A DNA stretch of 64,000 bases from Serratia quinivorans (GTDB taxonomy: Bacteria; Pseudomonadota; Gammaproteobacteria; Enterobacterales; Enterobacteriaceae), in NCBI RefSeq assembly GCF_946227985.1, contig NZ_CAMKGL010000001.1, positions 1 through 64,000 of the forward strand, written 5' to 3'. The notes below the pieces were generated by a model. That model saw nothing but the letters and a program-made list of their open reading frames with translations, made no database searches and was not told where the DNA came from. Shown piece by piece: positions 15,966 through 26,366 of this stretch; position 1 is the first letter of the stretch, and each line of letters begins with the position of its first letter. The position numbers and the translations under genes were made by a program.

Positions 15966-18209
15966 ATGAAAATTAAATTAATAGTAAGCCTGTTCGGCGT
16001 GGGAATAACGCTGAGCGGGGTGGCGACGGCTGCGCAGAATGGGACAGAAGAGGGAAAGGGCAAGGTCGTTTTCAGCCCGTTAAATGTTTCGGCGGCAGAC
16101 AGCAGTAACAGTAGCAGTGAAAAAGAAGCGCTGGAAAAGCCCGGCGCTTTCAGCTCGCGCGGGGAAAACAAGAATCTGGAGTCGGTGGACAGCATTCTGC
16201 GCAGCATGCCAGGCACCTACACCCAGATCGATCCTGGCCAGGGTTCGGTCAGCGTCAATATCCGTGGCATGAGTGGTTTTGGCCGCGTTAATACCATGGT
16301 TGATGGTATTACCCAGAACTATTACGGCAGTTCACCCAGCGACGCAGCGCATGGCGGTTTGCCAACCAGCCAGTTTGGTGCGCTGATCGACCCTAACTTT
16401 ATCGTCGGCGTTGATGTGGCACGCGGTAATGCGACGGGATCCGCCGGTGTCAATGCGCTGGCGGGCAGCGCCAACTTCCGCACCATTGGCGTGGATGACG
16501 TGGTGTTTTCGGATAACCCTTTTGGCGTGCGCACCAAGTTTTCTGTAGGCAATAACGGTATTGGCCGCAGCGGTATGATCGCCGTGGGTGGGAAAACCGA
16601 CGCATTCGGCGACGGCGGTAGTCTGGGAGCCATGGCGGCGATCAGCGGCAGTTCGATCACCTCTAATTATAAGAACGGTTCCGGGTTTGACAGTGAAGAA
16701 TTTAATGTCGATAAAACGTATCGCCAGAATCCAAAATCTCAGTTATTTAAAGTGGATATTAAACCCGACGCTTTTAATAGTATTGAACTGTCGGCCAGAA
16801 CTTATCAAAACAAGATCACCCGTCGCCATATCGACAGTAATGACTTCTATATTAAATATCATTACGCCCCGTTTTCAGAGCTGATTGATTTTAATCTGAC
16901 TGCCAGTACCAGCCGGGGTGAGCAGAAGTTTATGTCCGATAATATGGCGGGATTCAGCGACAGCACCGCAAGGAATATCTCTGACGCACTGGACGTAAAC
17001 AACACCAGTCGTTTCAGCCTGCAGGAGGTCGACTTTGCCTTCAGCTATGGTGGCAAGCTGATCCGCAACGAATACAAAAAGCACGCATCCGGGCTGGTGA
17101 CCGATGATAATCAGGCGGAAAGTTCGCCGGTGGGTATTGCCGGCAAACAAAATATCGCCAGCCTTTACAGCGGGCTGCAGCTTAATTACGGCATCTGGCA
17201 GGGTAATTTTGACCTGAACTACAGCGCCTATGATATCTCCGGCTATAAACCGGCCTGTGATGAGCGCGTAGCCTGCTTCCCGCAGGGGGCCAGCAATATC
17301 AATTTGAAAGAGCACGGCTTTAATCCGGCGGTGATGTTGTCAGCGCAGGTGACGCCATGGCTGCAGCCGTTTGTCAGCTACAGCAAGTCGATGCGCGGGC
17401 CGAATATTCAGGAAGTGTTCTTCGCCAACAGCGGCGGGCAGTCGATGAACCCGTTCCTGAAGGGCGAAACGGCCGAAACCTATCAGGCGGGTTTTAACGC
17501 CAATGCGCATGACCTGCTGTTTAAACAGGACAGTTTCCAGCTCAAGGCGGTGTATTTTGAGTCGAAAATCAAAAATTACATTTCCAGCCAGAGCTACATG
17601 GTGTGCAGCAATCGCCAGAAATGTAATCGTGCCCAGACTAGCCAGGAGGAATGGGATAACGCCGATGTGAATGTCGCCATGACCATGTACAGCAACTCTT
17701 ACGAGCCAGTCAGGTCGCGTGGGGTGGAAGTGGAGGCGATGTACGACGCCGGTTTCGCCTACACCAAACTGTCCCTGAGCAAGGATCACACCAGTCAGCC
17801 GACCAATCAGGCCAGCAATGTGTTTGGTGCCGGTGATATCAGCGAGTTACCGGAGTTGTACTTCACGCTGGATACGGGGGTGCGTTTGCTGGATGAGAAA
17901 TTGACGCTGGGCGGGCTAGTGAAATACACCGGCAAGGCTGTGCGCCTTTCTCCCGATTCTAACGTCGATGAGAATGAGCAATTGCTGAAAGAGCCTGCGC
18001 CGCATATTCCGACCGTTATCGATCTGTACAGTACCTATCAATTCAACCGCAATCTGCTGTTGAAATTCAGCGTGCAGAACCTGATGGACAAAGACTATTC
18101 CGATGCGTTGAACAAGATGAATGCTATGCCGTCCCAGTCACAGGATTTCTCACCGACCAACACCGCCCGCGGCCGAACCTATATCTTTGGCGGCGAGGTG
18201 CGATTCTAA
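15966..18209 (+). CDS. TonB-dependent outer-membrane receptor
   Basis: This 747-residue receptor begins at ATG 15966 with a Sec signal peptide (MKIKLIVSLFGVGITLSGV, then ATAA). The plug domain follows (about 70-200, with SVSVNIRGMSGFGRVNTMVDG), then a 22-strand barrel ending in phenylalanine (FGGEVRF). The TonB-box candidate near residues 30-40 (VVFSPLNVSA) is unusual. The plug sequence is closer to haem or haemoprotein-type receptors than to FepA, but I cannot name the ligand. It follows the peptidase by 131 bp on the same strand. The upstream in-frame start at 15927 would break the signal peptide. Confidence 0.88.
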   Translation: MKIKLIVSLFGVGITLSGVATAAQNGTEEGKGKVVFSPLNVSAADSSNSSSEKEALEKPGAFSSRGENKNLESVDSILRSMPGTYTQIDPGQGSVSVNIRGMSGFGRVNTMVDGITQNYYGSSPSDAAHGGLPTSQFGALIDPNFIVGVDVARGNATGSAGVNALAGSANFRTIGVDDVVFSDNPFGVRTKFSVGNNGIGRSGMIAVGGKTDAFGDGGSLGAMAAISGSSITSNYKNGSGFDSEEFNVDKTYRQNPKSQLFKVDIKPDAFNSIELSARTYQNKITRRHIDSNDFYIKYHYAPFSELIDFNLTASTSRGEQKFMSDNMAGFSDSTARNISDALDVNNTSRFSLQEVDFAFSYGGKLIRNEYKKHASGLVTDDNQAESSPVGIAGKQNIASLYSGLQLNYGIWQGNFDLNYSAYDISGYKPACDERVACFPQGASNINLKEHGFNPAVMLSAQVTPWLQPFVSYSKSMRGPNIQEVFFANSGGQSMNPFLKGETAETYQAGFNANAHDLLFKQDSFQLKAVYFESKIKNYISSQSYMVCSNRQKCNRAQTSQEEWDNADVNVAMTMYSNSYEPVRSRGVEVEAMYDAGFAYTKLSLSKDHTSQPTNQASNVFGAGDISELPELYFTLDTGVRLLDEKLTLGGLVKYTGKAVRLSPDSNVDENEQLLKEPAPHIPTVIDLYSTYQFNRNLLLKFSVQNLMDKDYSDALNKMNAMPSQSQDFSPTNTARGRTYIFGGEVRF

Positions 18210-18226
18210 ACGGGATGCGGGCGCAA

Positions 18227-19653
<1,427 letters not shown>

Positions 19654-19671
19654 TCACCGCGGCTGGCAGTA

Positions 19672-20571
19672 TCAGCCGGGTTTTCGTTGGTGCGTATCGT
19701 AATAGCTGAAGAAACTGATCACGCCGTCGGCAATGGCGCGGGCGATTTTTTCGCGAAATGCGGTGGTGCCGAGCAGGCGCTCTTCTGCCGGGTTGGTAAT
19801 GAATGAAGTTTCTACCAGCACTGACGGAATAGACGGGGATTTCAACACCGCAAATGCCGCCTGTTCCGTACTGTTGCTGTGCAGGTGGTGTACCGGCCGG
19901 ATTTGGCCGAGCACGTGGCGACCGAGCGTCAGGCTGTTGTTGATGGTATCGGTCTGCACCAGATCAAACAGCACCTGTTGCAGATAGTTGTCCTGGTTTT
20001 TGTACTTGCCACCGGCCACGTCATCGGCGGCATTTTCACGGTTGGACAGGTAACGCGCCATGGCGCTGCTGGCCCCGCGATTGGACAGGGCAAACACCGA
20101 AGCGCCTGAGGCTTCCGGGCTGGTAAAGCCGTCGGCGTGAATCGAGATAAACAGATCGGCCTGATGCTGATGGGCAATCTCCACCCGTTGGAACAGCGGG
20201 ATAAACTCGTCTTCTTCCCGCGTCAGACGGACTTCGACGTGTTCCTGTTCGTGCAGGATGCGACGGACGTGGTTGGCAATCTCCAACACGACGTGCTTTT
20301 CCTGTGAGCCTTCGCTGCCAACCGCGCCTGAGTCGATACCGCCATGGCCAGGGTCGATCATCACCAGCCTTTTGCTGCCGGACGGTTTAGCTGCCGGCTT
20401 GCTTGTCGGTTTGGGATGTTGGTTGCGCAGCATGCCACCGGACTCGGCTTCGGCGCTTTGGCTTTTGCTGCCAAGCAGCACCAACGCCAGGCCGGAGAGC
20501 AGTAATTGACGTCGCGTGGGGGAAACAGGGAGCGGCTTAAAATTGAGGAATTGTTTAACCTGCTTTTTCAT
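19672..20571 (-). CDS. amiA: N-acetylmuramoyl-L-alanine amidase AmiA, Tat-exported
   Basis: This 299-residue amidase removes the peptide from muramic acid during daughter-cell separation in the periplasm. Zinc and catalytic residues are seen in IDPGHGGIDSG, KHVVLEIANH, SIHADGF and LVETSFITNP. The N-terminus has a twin-arginine signal (SPTRRQLLLSGLAL, R20-R21), as known for AmiA. I chose ATG 20571 (MKKQVKQF), with GGAG nine bases upstream; an in-frame ATG 21 bp earlier is possible. A Fur-like sequence lies 44-62 bp upstream of the start. Confidence 0.95.
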   Translation of the reverse strand: MKKQVKQFLNFKPLPVSPTRRQLLLSGLALVLLGSKSQSAEAESGGMLRNQHPKPTSKPAAKPSGSKRLVMIDPGHGGIDSGAVGSEGSQEKHVVLEIANHVRRILHEQEHVEVRLTREEDEFIPLFQRVEIAHQHQADLFISIHADGFTSPEASGASVFALSNRGASSAMARYLSNRENAADDVAGGKYKNQDNYLQQVLFDLVQTDTINNSLTLGRHVLGQIRPVHHLHSNSTEQAAFAVLKSPSIPSVLVETSFITNPAEERLLGTTAFREKIARAIADGVISFFSYYDTHQRKPG

Positions 20572-20614
20572 AACGCTACGCTCCATCGACAAATTCTATT
20601 TTGCGACGTTATAT

Positions 20615-20633
20615 CGTATTGATAATCATTAAT
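20615..20633 (-). promoter_or_regulatory. candidate Fur box upstream of amiA-hemF
   Basis: The core ATTGATAATCATT (20618-20630) matches the Fur core at 12 of 13 positions and the full 19-mer matches at 14 of 19. It is 44 bp from the amiA start codon. Confidence 0.5.
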
Positions 20634-20737
20634 CGACCTGATAACTATGTCCATTTATTACGCAGGTAACCGATCATTTCTGGATAATTGCTGGGGTAAA
20701 TCGCAGTTTGATATTGCGTAAGTGAATAATCTCGCGA

Positions 20738-20864
20738 TATACCCTGCGTACTTGAAGCTGCATCTGTGTTAGCTGCGCTTGCTCACCCGAATCACTGACT
20801 TAAGTCAGCTCGTCGGGCTTCATTCGCTTGCTGCCGTGATGCAACTCCAATAACTTTGGGTATA
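20738..20864. repeat. ERIC element 1
   Basis: This 127-bp imperfect palindrome starts TATACCC and ends GGGTATA, with the central core GACTTAAGTC. It has the ends and core of enterobacterial repetitive intergenic consensus sequences. It ends 37 bp before ypeA and so may lie in its leader. Confidence 0.92.
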
Positions 20865-20901
20865 ATCAGATAAACATCTTAATTAACAGCGGCGAACATC
20901 G

Positions 20902-21327
20902 ATGGAAATTCGCGTATTTCGACAAGACGACTTTGAAGAGGTCATTACCCTGTGGGAGCGCTGCGATCTGCTGCGACCGTGGAACGATCCCGAGATGGAT
21001 ATCGAGCGCAAACTGAATCACGATCCAGGCCTGTTTCTGGTTGCCGAAGTGGGCGGAGAAGTCGTAGGGTCGGTGATGGGCGGTTACGATGGCCATCGCG
21101 GTTCGGCGTATTACCTGGGGGTACACCCGGATTATCGCGGGCGCGGTATTGCCAATGCGTTAATTAACCGTTTGGAGAAGAAGCTGATCGCGCGTGGGTG
21201 TCCGAAGATCCAACTGGTGGTGCGTGAGGACAACGACACGGTGATCGAGATGTACGAAAAACTCGGTTACGAGATCCAGAACGTGACCAACCTGGGTAAA
21301 CGACTGATTGAAGATCAGGAATATTGA
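20902..21327 (+). CDS. ypeA: GNAT acetyltransferase YpeA
   Basis: This 141-residue protein has the single GNAT fold. The acetyl-CoA loop motif is [19 protein letters not shown], and the C-terminal [18 protein letters not shown] is typical. It matches E. coli YpeA in length and sits divergent from amiA as in E. coli. The substrate is unknown. An ERIC element lies directly upstream and may form part of its leader. Confidence 0.92.
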   Translation: MEIRVFRQDDFEEVITLWERCDLLRPWNDPEMDIERKLNHDPGLFLVAEVGGEVVGSVMGGYDGHRGSAYYLGVHPDYRGRGIANALINRLEKKLIARGCPKIQLVVREDNDTVIEMYEKLGYEIQNVTNLGKRLIEDQEY

Positions 21328-21336
21328 GTCGTCATT

Positions 21337-21360
21337 CGGGCGGTGAAACGTCACCGCCCG
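21337..21360. terminator. hairpin between convergent ypeA and ygiW-like genes
   Basis: A perfect 10-bp stem, CGGGCGGTGA with TCACCGCCCG and loop AACG, fills the 43-bp gap between two convergent genes. It has no T run, so termination strength is uncertain. Confidence 0.55.
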
Positions 21361-21370
21361 TTGCTGCGTG

Positions 21371-21769
21371 TTAAGGCAGTTTTTTGATGTTTTTCACATC
21401 CACTTCCACACTGCTCCAGTCTTTATCCACTTTCCCTTCCAACTGCACTTTATCTTTCGGGGTGATGGTCTGGCCGTTCCAGCGTTTTTTGTCGATCTCC
21501 ACCGTCAGGGTGCCGCTGGCGTCGCGGAAGGTATAGGTGTCGTCACCGACGCGCTGCTCAATGTTGCCCTGCAGCATCACCCAGGTGTCATCGCTCATCG
21601 ACTTCACCTTGTCTACCGTGGTCAGCGCCGCGCTTGGGCCGGAGAAGCCGCCCTGCTGGGTAGTTTGCGTTTGTGTCTGCGGCGCGGCAGGATCGAGGAA
21701 CCCGCCTTGCTGTGCCATAACCGGTGCGCTGCACAGCGCGATTAATGCGGCCAGGGTATATTTTTTCAT
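21371..21769 (-). CDS. YgiW/YdeI family periplasmic OB-fold stress protein
   Basis: This 132-residue protein has a Sec signal peptide (MKKYTLAALIALCSAPVMAQ). A short Gln/Thr-rich segment with two QQGGF repeats follows, then a bacterial OB-fold (BOF) domain (about 48-132, with VMLQGNIEQRVGDDTYTFRD). Members YgiW and YdeI are periplasmic and linked to resistance to peroxide, acid or cationic peptides. Which paralogue this is cannot be decided by eye. It converges with ypeA and has an AAGGAAGCTTAAG site upstream. Confidence 0.85.
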   Translation of the reverse strand: MKKYTLAALIALCSAPVMAQQGGFLDPAAPQTQTQTTQQGGFSGPSAALTTVDKVKSMSDDTWVMLQGNIEQRVGDDTYTFRDASGTLTVEIDKKRWNGQTITPKDKVQLEGKVDKDWSSVEVDVKNIKKLP

Positions 21770-21921
21770 CTTAAGCTTCCTTATCTCAATCGAGAATCAA
21801 AGCCCTGCCAATCAGGACTGCTGGTTTGATGGGGTTAAGTAAAGCATGAAAATCTTAAGGGGTTCTTAAGCGAGCACATTGAAAACAATAAATCTGGCTC
21901 CCATTTGAAGGAGTAATAATA

Positions 21922-21942
21922 ATGCAATTGGCAAGGAATTGA
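21922..21942 (+). CDS. possible six-codon leader peptide before yfeZ
   Basis: A strong GAAGGAG site (21906-21912) is placed 9 bp before an ATG that opens a six-codon frame (MQLARN). Its TGA overlaps the yfeZ ATG as TGATG at 21940-21944. The much better ribosome-binding site belongs to the short frame, so yfeZ may be translated by re-initiation. This is a reading of spacing only. Confidence 0.35.
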   Translation: MQLARN

Positions 21943-22409
21943 TGTTGAAGCCACTCCCACACCGTTTTTCTCCCGACGATTACGATCATCATGGCGCGCT
22001 GCGTTTGCCGCTGTGGTTTTGGGGCGTGCTGGTTTTACAGGCCCGGACCTGGATTTTGTTCGTGATGGCCGGTGCTTCGCGCCAGCAGGGGGAAGGGCTG
22101 CTGCAGCTGTTTTACCCTGACACCCAAAGGTTCTGGTACGGCATCATGCTGGGGCTGCCGGCGGCGTTGGCATTTCTGTTGGCGCCACGGCGTCAGCAGT
22201 GGCCACGATTGTGGCGCGCCTGGCGTTGGGTGCTTTGTCTCTCGCTACTGGCGGCGCTGGGCGGTTCGGTGTTCAGCCTGTGGCAACAGGCCGACAATCA
22301 GCCACCGCTGGATGCTGTCCTGATACTGCTTGATGCGCTGGCCCTGACCTATCTGTTGCTGAACCAGCGGCTGAAAGCCTGCTTTACCGTACAGAACGAC
22401 GCCGGGTAA
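21942..22409 (+). CDS. yfeZ: YfeZ, DUF2919 inner-membrane protein
   Basis: This 155-residue protein has about four membrane segments and the conserved ALRLPLWFWGVLVLQARTW and FVMAGASRQQG stretches of DUF2919. It matches E. coli YfeZ, and the order ypeA-yfeZ-yfeY-yfeX is kept. Function is unknown. A TTG codon at 21939 in the same frame is an alternative start; I prefer the ATG. A GC-rich hairpin (22412-22426) follows the stop. Confidence 0.9.
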   Translation: MLKPLPHRFSPDDYDHHGALRLPLWFWGVLVLQARTWILFVMAGASRQQGEGLLQLFYPDTQRFWYGIMLGLPAALAFLLAPRRQQWPRLWRAWRWVLCLSLLAALGGSVFSLWQQADNQPPLDAVLILLDALALTYLLLNQRLKACFTVQNDAG

Positions 22410-22411
22410 TT

Positions 22412-22434
22412 GCCGCCTGCGGCGGCACTTTTCC
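22412..22434 (+). terminator. weak terminator after yfeZ
   Basis: GCCGCC (22412-22417) pairs with GGCGGC (22421-22426), followed by ACTTTTCC. The T run is interrupted, so some read-through to yfeY is likely. Confidence 0.45.
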
Positions 22435-22542
22435 TATTTTCTGCACTCCAAGCTCGCAACCGATGGCGAAGCGTGGGCAGTTGTGAGAGGCTGGCACGCA
22501 GCAAAACGCCGGGCCCATGCCTTTGATGTTAAGGAGCTAGAG

Positions 22543-23127
22543 ATGAATATTCGCCCACTACTGTTAGGGCTCCCGCTGTTACTGACCGGCTGTTCGACGA
22601 TGTCGAACTTCTCCTGGTCGAGCCTGTCGCCGCTTAACTGGTTTGGCAGCAGCCTTGAGGTCAGCGCCAAGGGCGTTGGCGATTTGAACGCCGGCACCCC
22701 GATGTCGGAAAGCGCCATCAACGACGGGCTGAAAGGCGATTACCGCCTGCGCGGCGGCATGGCCACCAGCCAGGGCCAGATAGTTTCTTACTATCAGGCG
22801 ATGGACGGCAATGATGTGAAACTGGTGATCACCGGTGAACCCAAGGGCCACGTGCAGCGGGTGGACGTGATGGACAGCAAGGTGGCGACCGAGTGGGGCA
22901 GCAAACTTGGCACGCCGTTCAGCGACCTGTACAGCAAGGCGTTCGGTGCCTGTAAGCCGGCCACCGGTGACGATGCCGGCAAGGTGGAATGTGTAGCGGA
23001 GCAGAGCAAATATGTGACTTATATTTTCAACGGCAAGTGGGCCGGCCCGCAGGACATCATCCCACCGGATGACACGCTGAAAAGCTGGACGGTCAGCAAG
23101 ATTATCTGGCACGCCAAACCTCAGTAA
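22543..23127 (+). CDS. yfeY: YfeY, lipoprotein of the RpoE regulon family
   Basis: This 194-residue lipoprotein has lipobox LLTGC with Cys17. The conserved GTPFSDLYSKAFG and DDTLKSWTVSKIIWHA stretches match E. coli YfeY (DUF1131). The E. coli gene is reported to be under sigma E; its role is unknown. The chosen ATG 22543 has AAGGAGCTAGAG upstream. An open frame extends 60 bp further 5' but would spoil the signal peptide. Confidence 0.92.
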   Translation: MNIRPLLLGLPLLLTGCSTMSNFSWSSLSPLNWFGSSLEVSAKGVGDLNAGTPMSESAINDGLKGDYRLRGGMATSQGQIVSYYQAMDGNDVKLVITGEPKGHVQRVDVMDSKVATEWGSKLGTPFSDLYSKAFGACKPATGDDAGKVECVAEQSKYVTYIFNGKWAGPQDIIPPDDTLKSWTVSKIIWHAKPQ

Positions 23128-23177
23128 GCCTTTCTTTTTGGGCGCCCAATCCGCGGCGCCAAACCCTCATAAATTTT

Positions 23178-23300
23178 TACCCTATGCATTTCAAGCCACA
23201 GCTAGGCGACCAACACGGGAGTCCCCACGAGCTTACTTTAGTAAGTGACTGGGGTGAGCGGGTGCAGTTAACAACGCTGTGGTTTGAAAGGCGACGGGTA
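23178..23300. repeat. ERIC element 2
   Basis: This 123-bp imperfect palindrome has the ERIC core CTTACTTTAGTAAG followed by TGACTGGGGTGAGCG, in the canonical orientation. It lies between yfeY and yfeX and ends 109 bp before yfeX. The last base pairs of the terminal repeat are lost. Confidence 0.9.
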
Positions 23301-23409
23301 TCCTTATTTTCTTTGCGTTCGGGCAAGGCAATTACCCCTGCTTGCGGTATGATGCTGCGCATTCGTAACAGGCCACTGTTACCCGATTCTGCTATTGAGG
23401 ATAACGACA

Positions 23410-24309
23410 ATGACACAGGTTCAGAGCGGCATTTTGCTGGAACACTGCCGTTTCGCCATTTTTATGGAAGCCACGGTACAGGGCGAATTTGCCGAACTCC
23501 GTCAGGGCTGCAAGCAGTTTTGCCAGACGTTGACCGAGCTGCAACAGCAGTTCCCCGATGCGCATGTGGGCGCGGTGATTGCCTTTGGCTATGACGTTTG
23601 GCATGACCTGTCCAGCGGCCAGGGTGCCAAAGAGCTGAAGCCATTCACCCCGCTCGGCAAAGGGCTGGCACCGGCCACCCAGCGCGACCTGCTGATCCAT
23701 ATTCAATCCCTGCGTCATGATGTTAACTTCACGCTGGCCCAGGCTGCGCTGGCGGCGTTCGGCAACGCCATCAAAATTGAAGAGGAAACCCACGGTTTCC
23801 GCTGGGTGGAAGAGCGTGACCTGAGCGGCTTTATCGACGGCACGGAAAACCCGCAGGGCGACAAGCGACCGGAAGTGGCGGTGATTGCCGAAGGCGAAGA
23901 AGACGCAGGCGGCAGCTACGTGCTGGTGCAGCGTTACGAACACAACCTGCGTCAGTGGCAGCGTTTCACCACCGAACAGCAGGAGCAGATTATCGGCCGT
24001 ACCAAACATGACAGCGAAGAACTGCCGCCGGAGCAGCGCCCGGACACCTCGCACGTCAGCCGCGTTGATCTGAAAGAAGAGGGCAAGGGGCTGAAGATCC
24101 TGCGCCAAAGCCTGCCTTACGGTACCGCCAGCGGCAAGCACGGGCTGTATTTCATCGCCTACTGCGCGCGCCTGCATAACATCGAAAAGCAGCTGCTGAG
24201 CATGTTCGGCGATCTGGATGGCAAACGCGACGCAATGCTGCGTTTCAGCCGCGCGGTGACCGGCAGTTATTACTTTGCGCCATCACTGACGCGCCTGCTG
24301 TCGCTGTAA
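23410..24309 (+). CDS. yfeX: YfeX, Dyp-type haem peroxidase
   Basis: This 299-residue protein equals E. coli YfeX in length. It has the Dyp-type motif GFIDGTENP with the catalytic Asp, and the proximal haem histidine is expected in TSHVSRVDL. YfeX is a cytoplasmic haem peroxidase with reported porphyrinogen-oxidising activity; a role in haem iron release has been debated. I chose ATG 23410 ([12 protein letters not shown]) after GAGGATAACGACA, which fits the family N-terminus. Confidence 0.94.
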   Translation: MTQVQSGILLEHCRFAIFMEATVQGEFAELRQGCKQFCQTLTELQQQFPDAHVGAVIAFGYDVWHDLSSGQGAKELKPFTPLGKGLAPATQRDLLIHIQSLRHDVNFTLAQAALAAFGNAIKIEEETHGFRWVEERDLSGFIDGTENPQGDKRPEVAVIAEGEEDAGGSYVLVQRYEHNLRQWQRFTTEQQEQIIGRTKHDSEELPPEQRPDTSHVSRVDLKEEGKGLKILRQSLPYGTASGKHGLYFIAYCARLHNIEKQLLSMFGDLDGKRDAMLRFSRAVTGSYYFAPSLTRLLSL

Positions 24310-24316
24310 CACCTCT

Positions 24317-24347
24317 ACCGGGGCTGGCGACGCCTGCTCCGGTTTTA
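24317..24347 (+). terminator. possible terminator of yfeX
   Basis: ACCGGGGC (from 24317) can pair with GCTCCGGT, with one unpaired base, followed by TTTAC. It lies just past the yfeX stop and before the cysP promoter region. Confidence 0.4.
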
Positions 24348-24510
24348 CTTCCCCCCTCTGCCATGCCGCTCCGTTCCTGCCTTATAGCGTTTGATGCTTG
24401 AAAATCACTAAACGGTATATAAAAGCGTTACAGCTCCGCACCTAGTTATAAATACACTGGTCAACATCAGGGCGAAAGCCCGACGGAATGACTCAGTAAT
24501 AAGGTGCACA

Positions 24511-25533
24511 ATGAAACAAACGCGGGTTAAAAATATCGTACTGAAAGGATGGTTGGCGGTGGCGCTGTTAGCCAGCGGCCCGCTGTCGGCAACTGAATTG
24601 CTGAACAGTTCCTATGACGTTTCCCGTGAATTGTTTACTGCGCTGAACCCAGGCTTTGAGCAGCAATGGAACCAACAGCACCCGGGCGACAAGCTGACCA
24701 TCAAACAATCCCACGCCGGTTCCTCCAAGCAGGCGCTGGCGATCCTACAGGGTTTGCGCGCCGACGTCGTGACCTACAACCAGGTGACCGACGTGCAGAT
24801 CCTGCACGATCGCGGGCAATTAATCCCGGCTGACTGGCAGTCCCGTTTACCGAACAACAGCTCCCCTTTCTATTCCACCATGGCTTTCCTGGTGCGTAAG
24901 GACAATCCAAAGGGCATCCATAACTGGAATGATTTGGTGCGTGATGACGTGAAGCTGGTGTTCCCGAACCCGAAAACCTCCGGTAACGGCCGTTATACCT
25001 ATCTGGCCGCCTGGGGGGCCGCCAATCAGGCGGATGGCAATGATCAGGCCAAAACCCGCGCCTTTATGACCCGTTTCCTGAAAAACGTTCTGGTGTTTGA
25101 CACCGGCGGTCGCGGCGCAACCACCACCTTCGTCGAACGCGGTCTGGGCGACGTGCTGATCAGCTTTGAGTCGGAAGTGAACAATATTCGCAAGCAGTAT
25201 GGCGAAGACAAATACGAGGTGATCGTGCCGCCGGTCGATATTCTGGCGGAGTTCCCGGTGGCCAGGGTCGATAAAAATGTGGCAAGAAACGGCACCGAAC
25301 AGGCGGCCAAAGACTATCTGAATTATCTCTACAGCCCGGCAGCGCAGCAGGTGATCACCAGCTACTACTACCGTGTTTACGACAAACAGGCGATGGCCGC
25401 GGCCAAAGGGCAGTTCCCGGAGACCAAGCTGTTCCGGGTGGAAGATCAGTTTGGTGGCTGGCCGCAGGTGATGAAAACGCATTTCTCCACCGGTGGTGAG
25501 TTGGATCAGCTGTTAGCCGCAGGGCATAAGTAA
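24511..25533 (+). CDS. cysP: thiosulfate/sulfate-binding periplasmic protein
   Basis: This 340-residue solute-binding protein has a Sec signal peptide (about 1-28, ending LSATE). Family motifs are [18 protein letters not shown] and [18 protein letters not shown]. It delivers sulfate or thiosulfate to CysUWA. The paralogue Sbp is similar, but the position at the head of cysUWA-cysM favours CysP. The 200-bp region upstream should carry a CysB-activated promoter; I could not assign the site with confidence. Confidence 0.95.
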   Translation: MKQTRVKNIVLKGWLAVALLASGPLSATELLNSSYDVSRELFTALNPGFEQQWNQQHPGDKLTIKQSHAGSSKQALAILQGLRADVVTYNQVTDVQILHDRGQLIPADWQSRLPNNSSPFYSTMAFLVRKDNPKGIHNWNDLVRDDVKLVFPNPKTSGNGRYTYLAAWGAANQADGNDQAKTRAFMTRFLKNVLVFDTGGRGATTTFVERGLGDVLISFESEVNNIRKQYGEDKYEVIVPPVDILAEFPVARVDKNVARNGTEQAAKDYLNYLYSPAAQQVITSYYYRVYDKQAMAAAKGQFPETKLFRVEDQFGGWPQVMKTHFSTGGELDQLLAAGHK

Positions 25534-26366
25534 TGTTGTCGTTGACCAGCAAGCGGGTGTTACCTGGGTTCGGCCTCAGTCTGGGGAGCAGCCTGTTTTA
25601 CACCTGCCTGATCCTGCTGTTGCCGCTCAGCGCGTTGGTGATGCAGTTGGCGCAGATGAGCCTGGCACAGTATTGGGAAGTGATTTCCAACCCGCAAGTG
25701 GTGGCGGCTTATAAAGTCACGCTGTTGGCGGCGGGTGTTGCCAGTCTGTTTAACGCGGTGTTCGGCATGCTGATGGCCTGGATCCTGACCCGCTATCGTT
25801 TTCCCGGCCGCACGCTGCTGGACGGTCTGATCGATCTGCCGTTTGCACTGCCGACGGCGGTAGCCGGCCTGACGCTGGCGGGGCTGTTTTCCACCACTGG
25901 CTGGTATGGCCAATGGCTGGCGCATTTTGACATCAAGGTGACTTTTACCTGGCTCGGCATTGCCGTGGCGATGGCCTTTACCAGCTTGCCGTTCGTGGTG
26001 CGCACCGTACAACCGGTACTGGAAGAACTGGGGCCGGAATATGAAGAGGCGGCAGAAACCCTGGGCGCGACCCGCTGGCAGAGTTTCCGGCGCGTGGTGA
26101 TACCTGAGCTGGCACCGGCGCTGTTGGCCGGTACGGCGATCTCCTTTACCCGCAGCCTGGGCGAGTTTGGCGCGGTGATCTTTATCGCCGGCAACATCGC
26201 CTGGAAGACCGAAGTAACCTCGCTGATGATTTTTGTTCGTTTGCAGGAATTTGATTATCCGGCGGCCAGTGCGATTGCTTCGGTGATCCTGGCGGCCTCG
26301 CTGCTGTTGCTGTTCAGCATTAACGTTCTGCAGAGCCGCTTTGGCCGACGTATCGGGGGGCACTGA
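25533..26366 (+). CDS. cysU: sulfate/thiosulfate ABC transporter permease CysU (CysT)
   Basis: This 277-residue inner-membrane permease has about six membrane segments and the EAA loop EEYEEAAETLGATRWQSFRR-like stretch at about 170-190 that contacts CysA. Its ATG overlaps the cysP stop by one base (TAATG), a sign of translational coupling. It forms the membrane channel with CysW. Confidence 0.96.
   Translation: MLSLTSKRVLPGFGLSLGSSLFYTCLILLLPLSALVMQLAQMSLAQYWEVISNPQVVAAYKVTLLAAGVASLFNAVFGMLMAWILTRYRFPGRTLLDGLIDLPFALPTAVAGLTLAGLFSTTGWYGQWLAHFDIKVTFTWLGIAVAMAFTSLPFVVRTVQPVLEELGPEYEEAAETLGATRWQSFRRVVIPELAPALLAGTAISFTRSLGEFGAVIFIAGNIAWKTEVTSLMIFVRLQEFDYPAASAIASVILAASLLLLFSINVLQSRFGRRIGGH

Larger units (their letters stand above)
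20572..20901. other. amiA-ypeA divergent intergenic region
   Basis: This 330-bp spacer holds a Fur-like box (20615-20633), a stretch without evident features (20634-20737), a complete ERIC element (20738-20864) and 37 bp before ypeA. No gene is visible. Confidence 0.7.

Noticed and set aside
15966-18209. Naming the receptor HasR or a specific haem receptor
   Set aside because: No hasA haemophore gene is nearby and the plug sequence does not let me fix the ligand by eye.
20738-20864. Treating the repeat near ypeA as a novel element
   Set aside because: Its ends, length and core match the well-known ERIC repeat.
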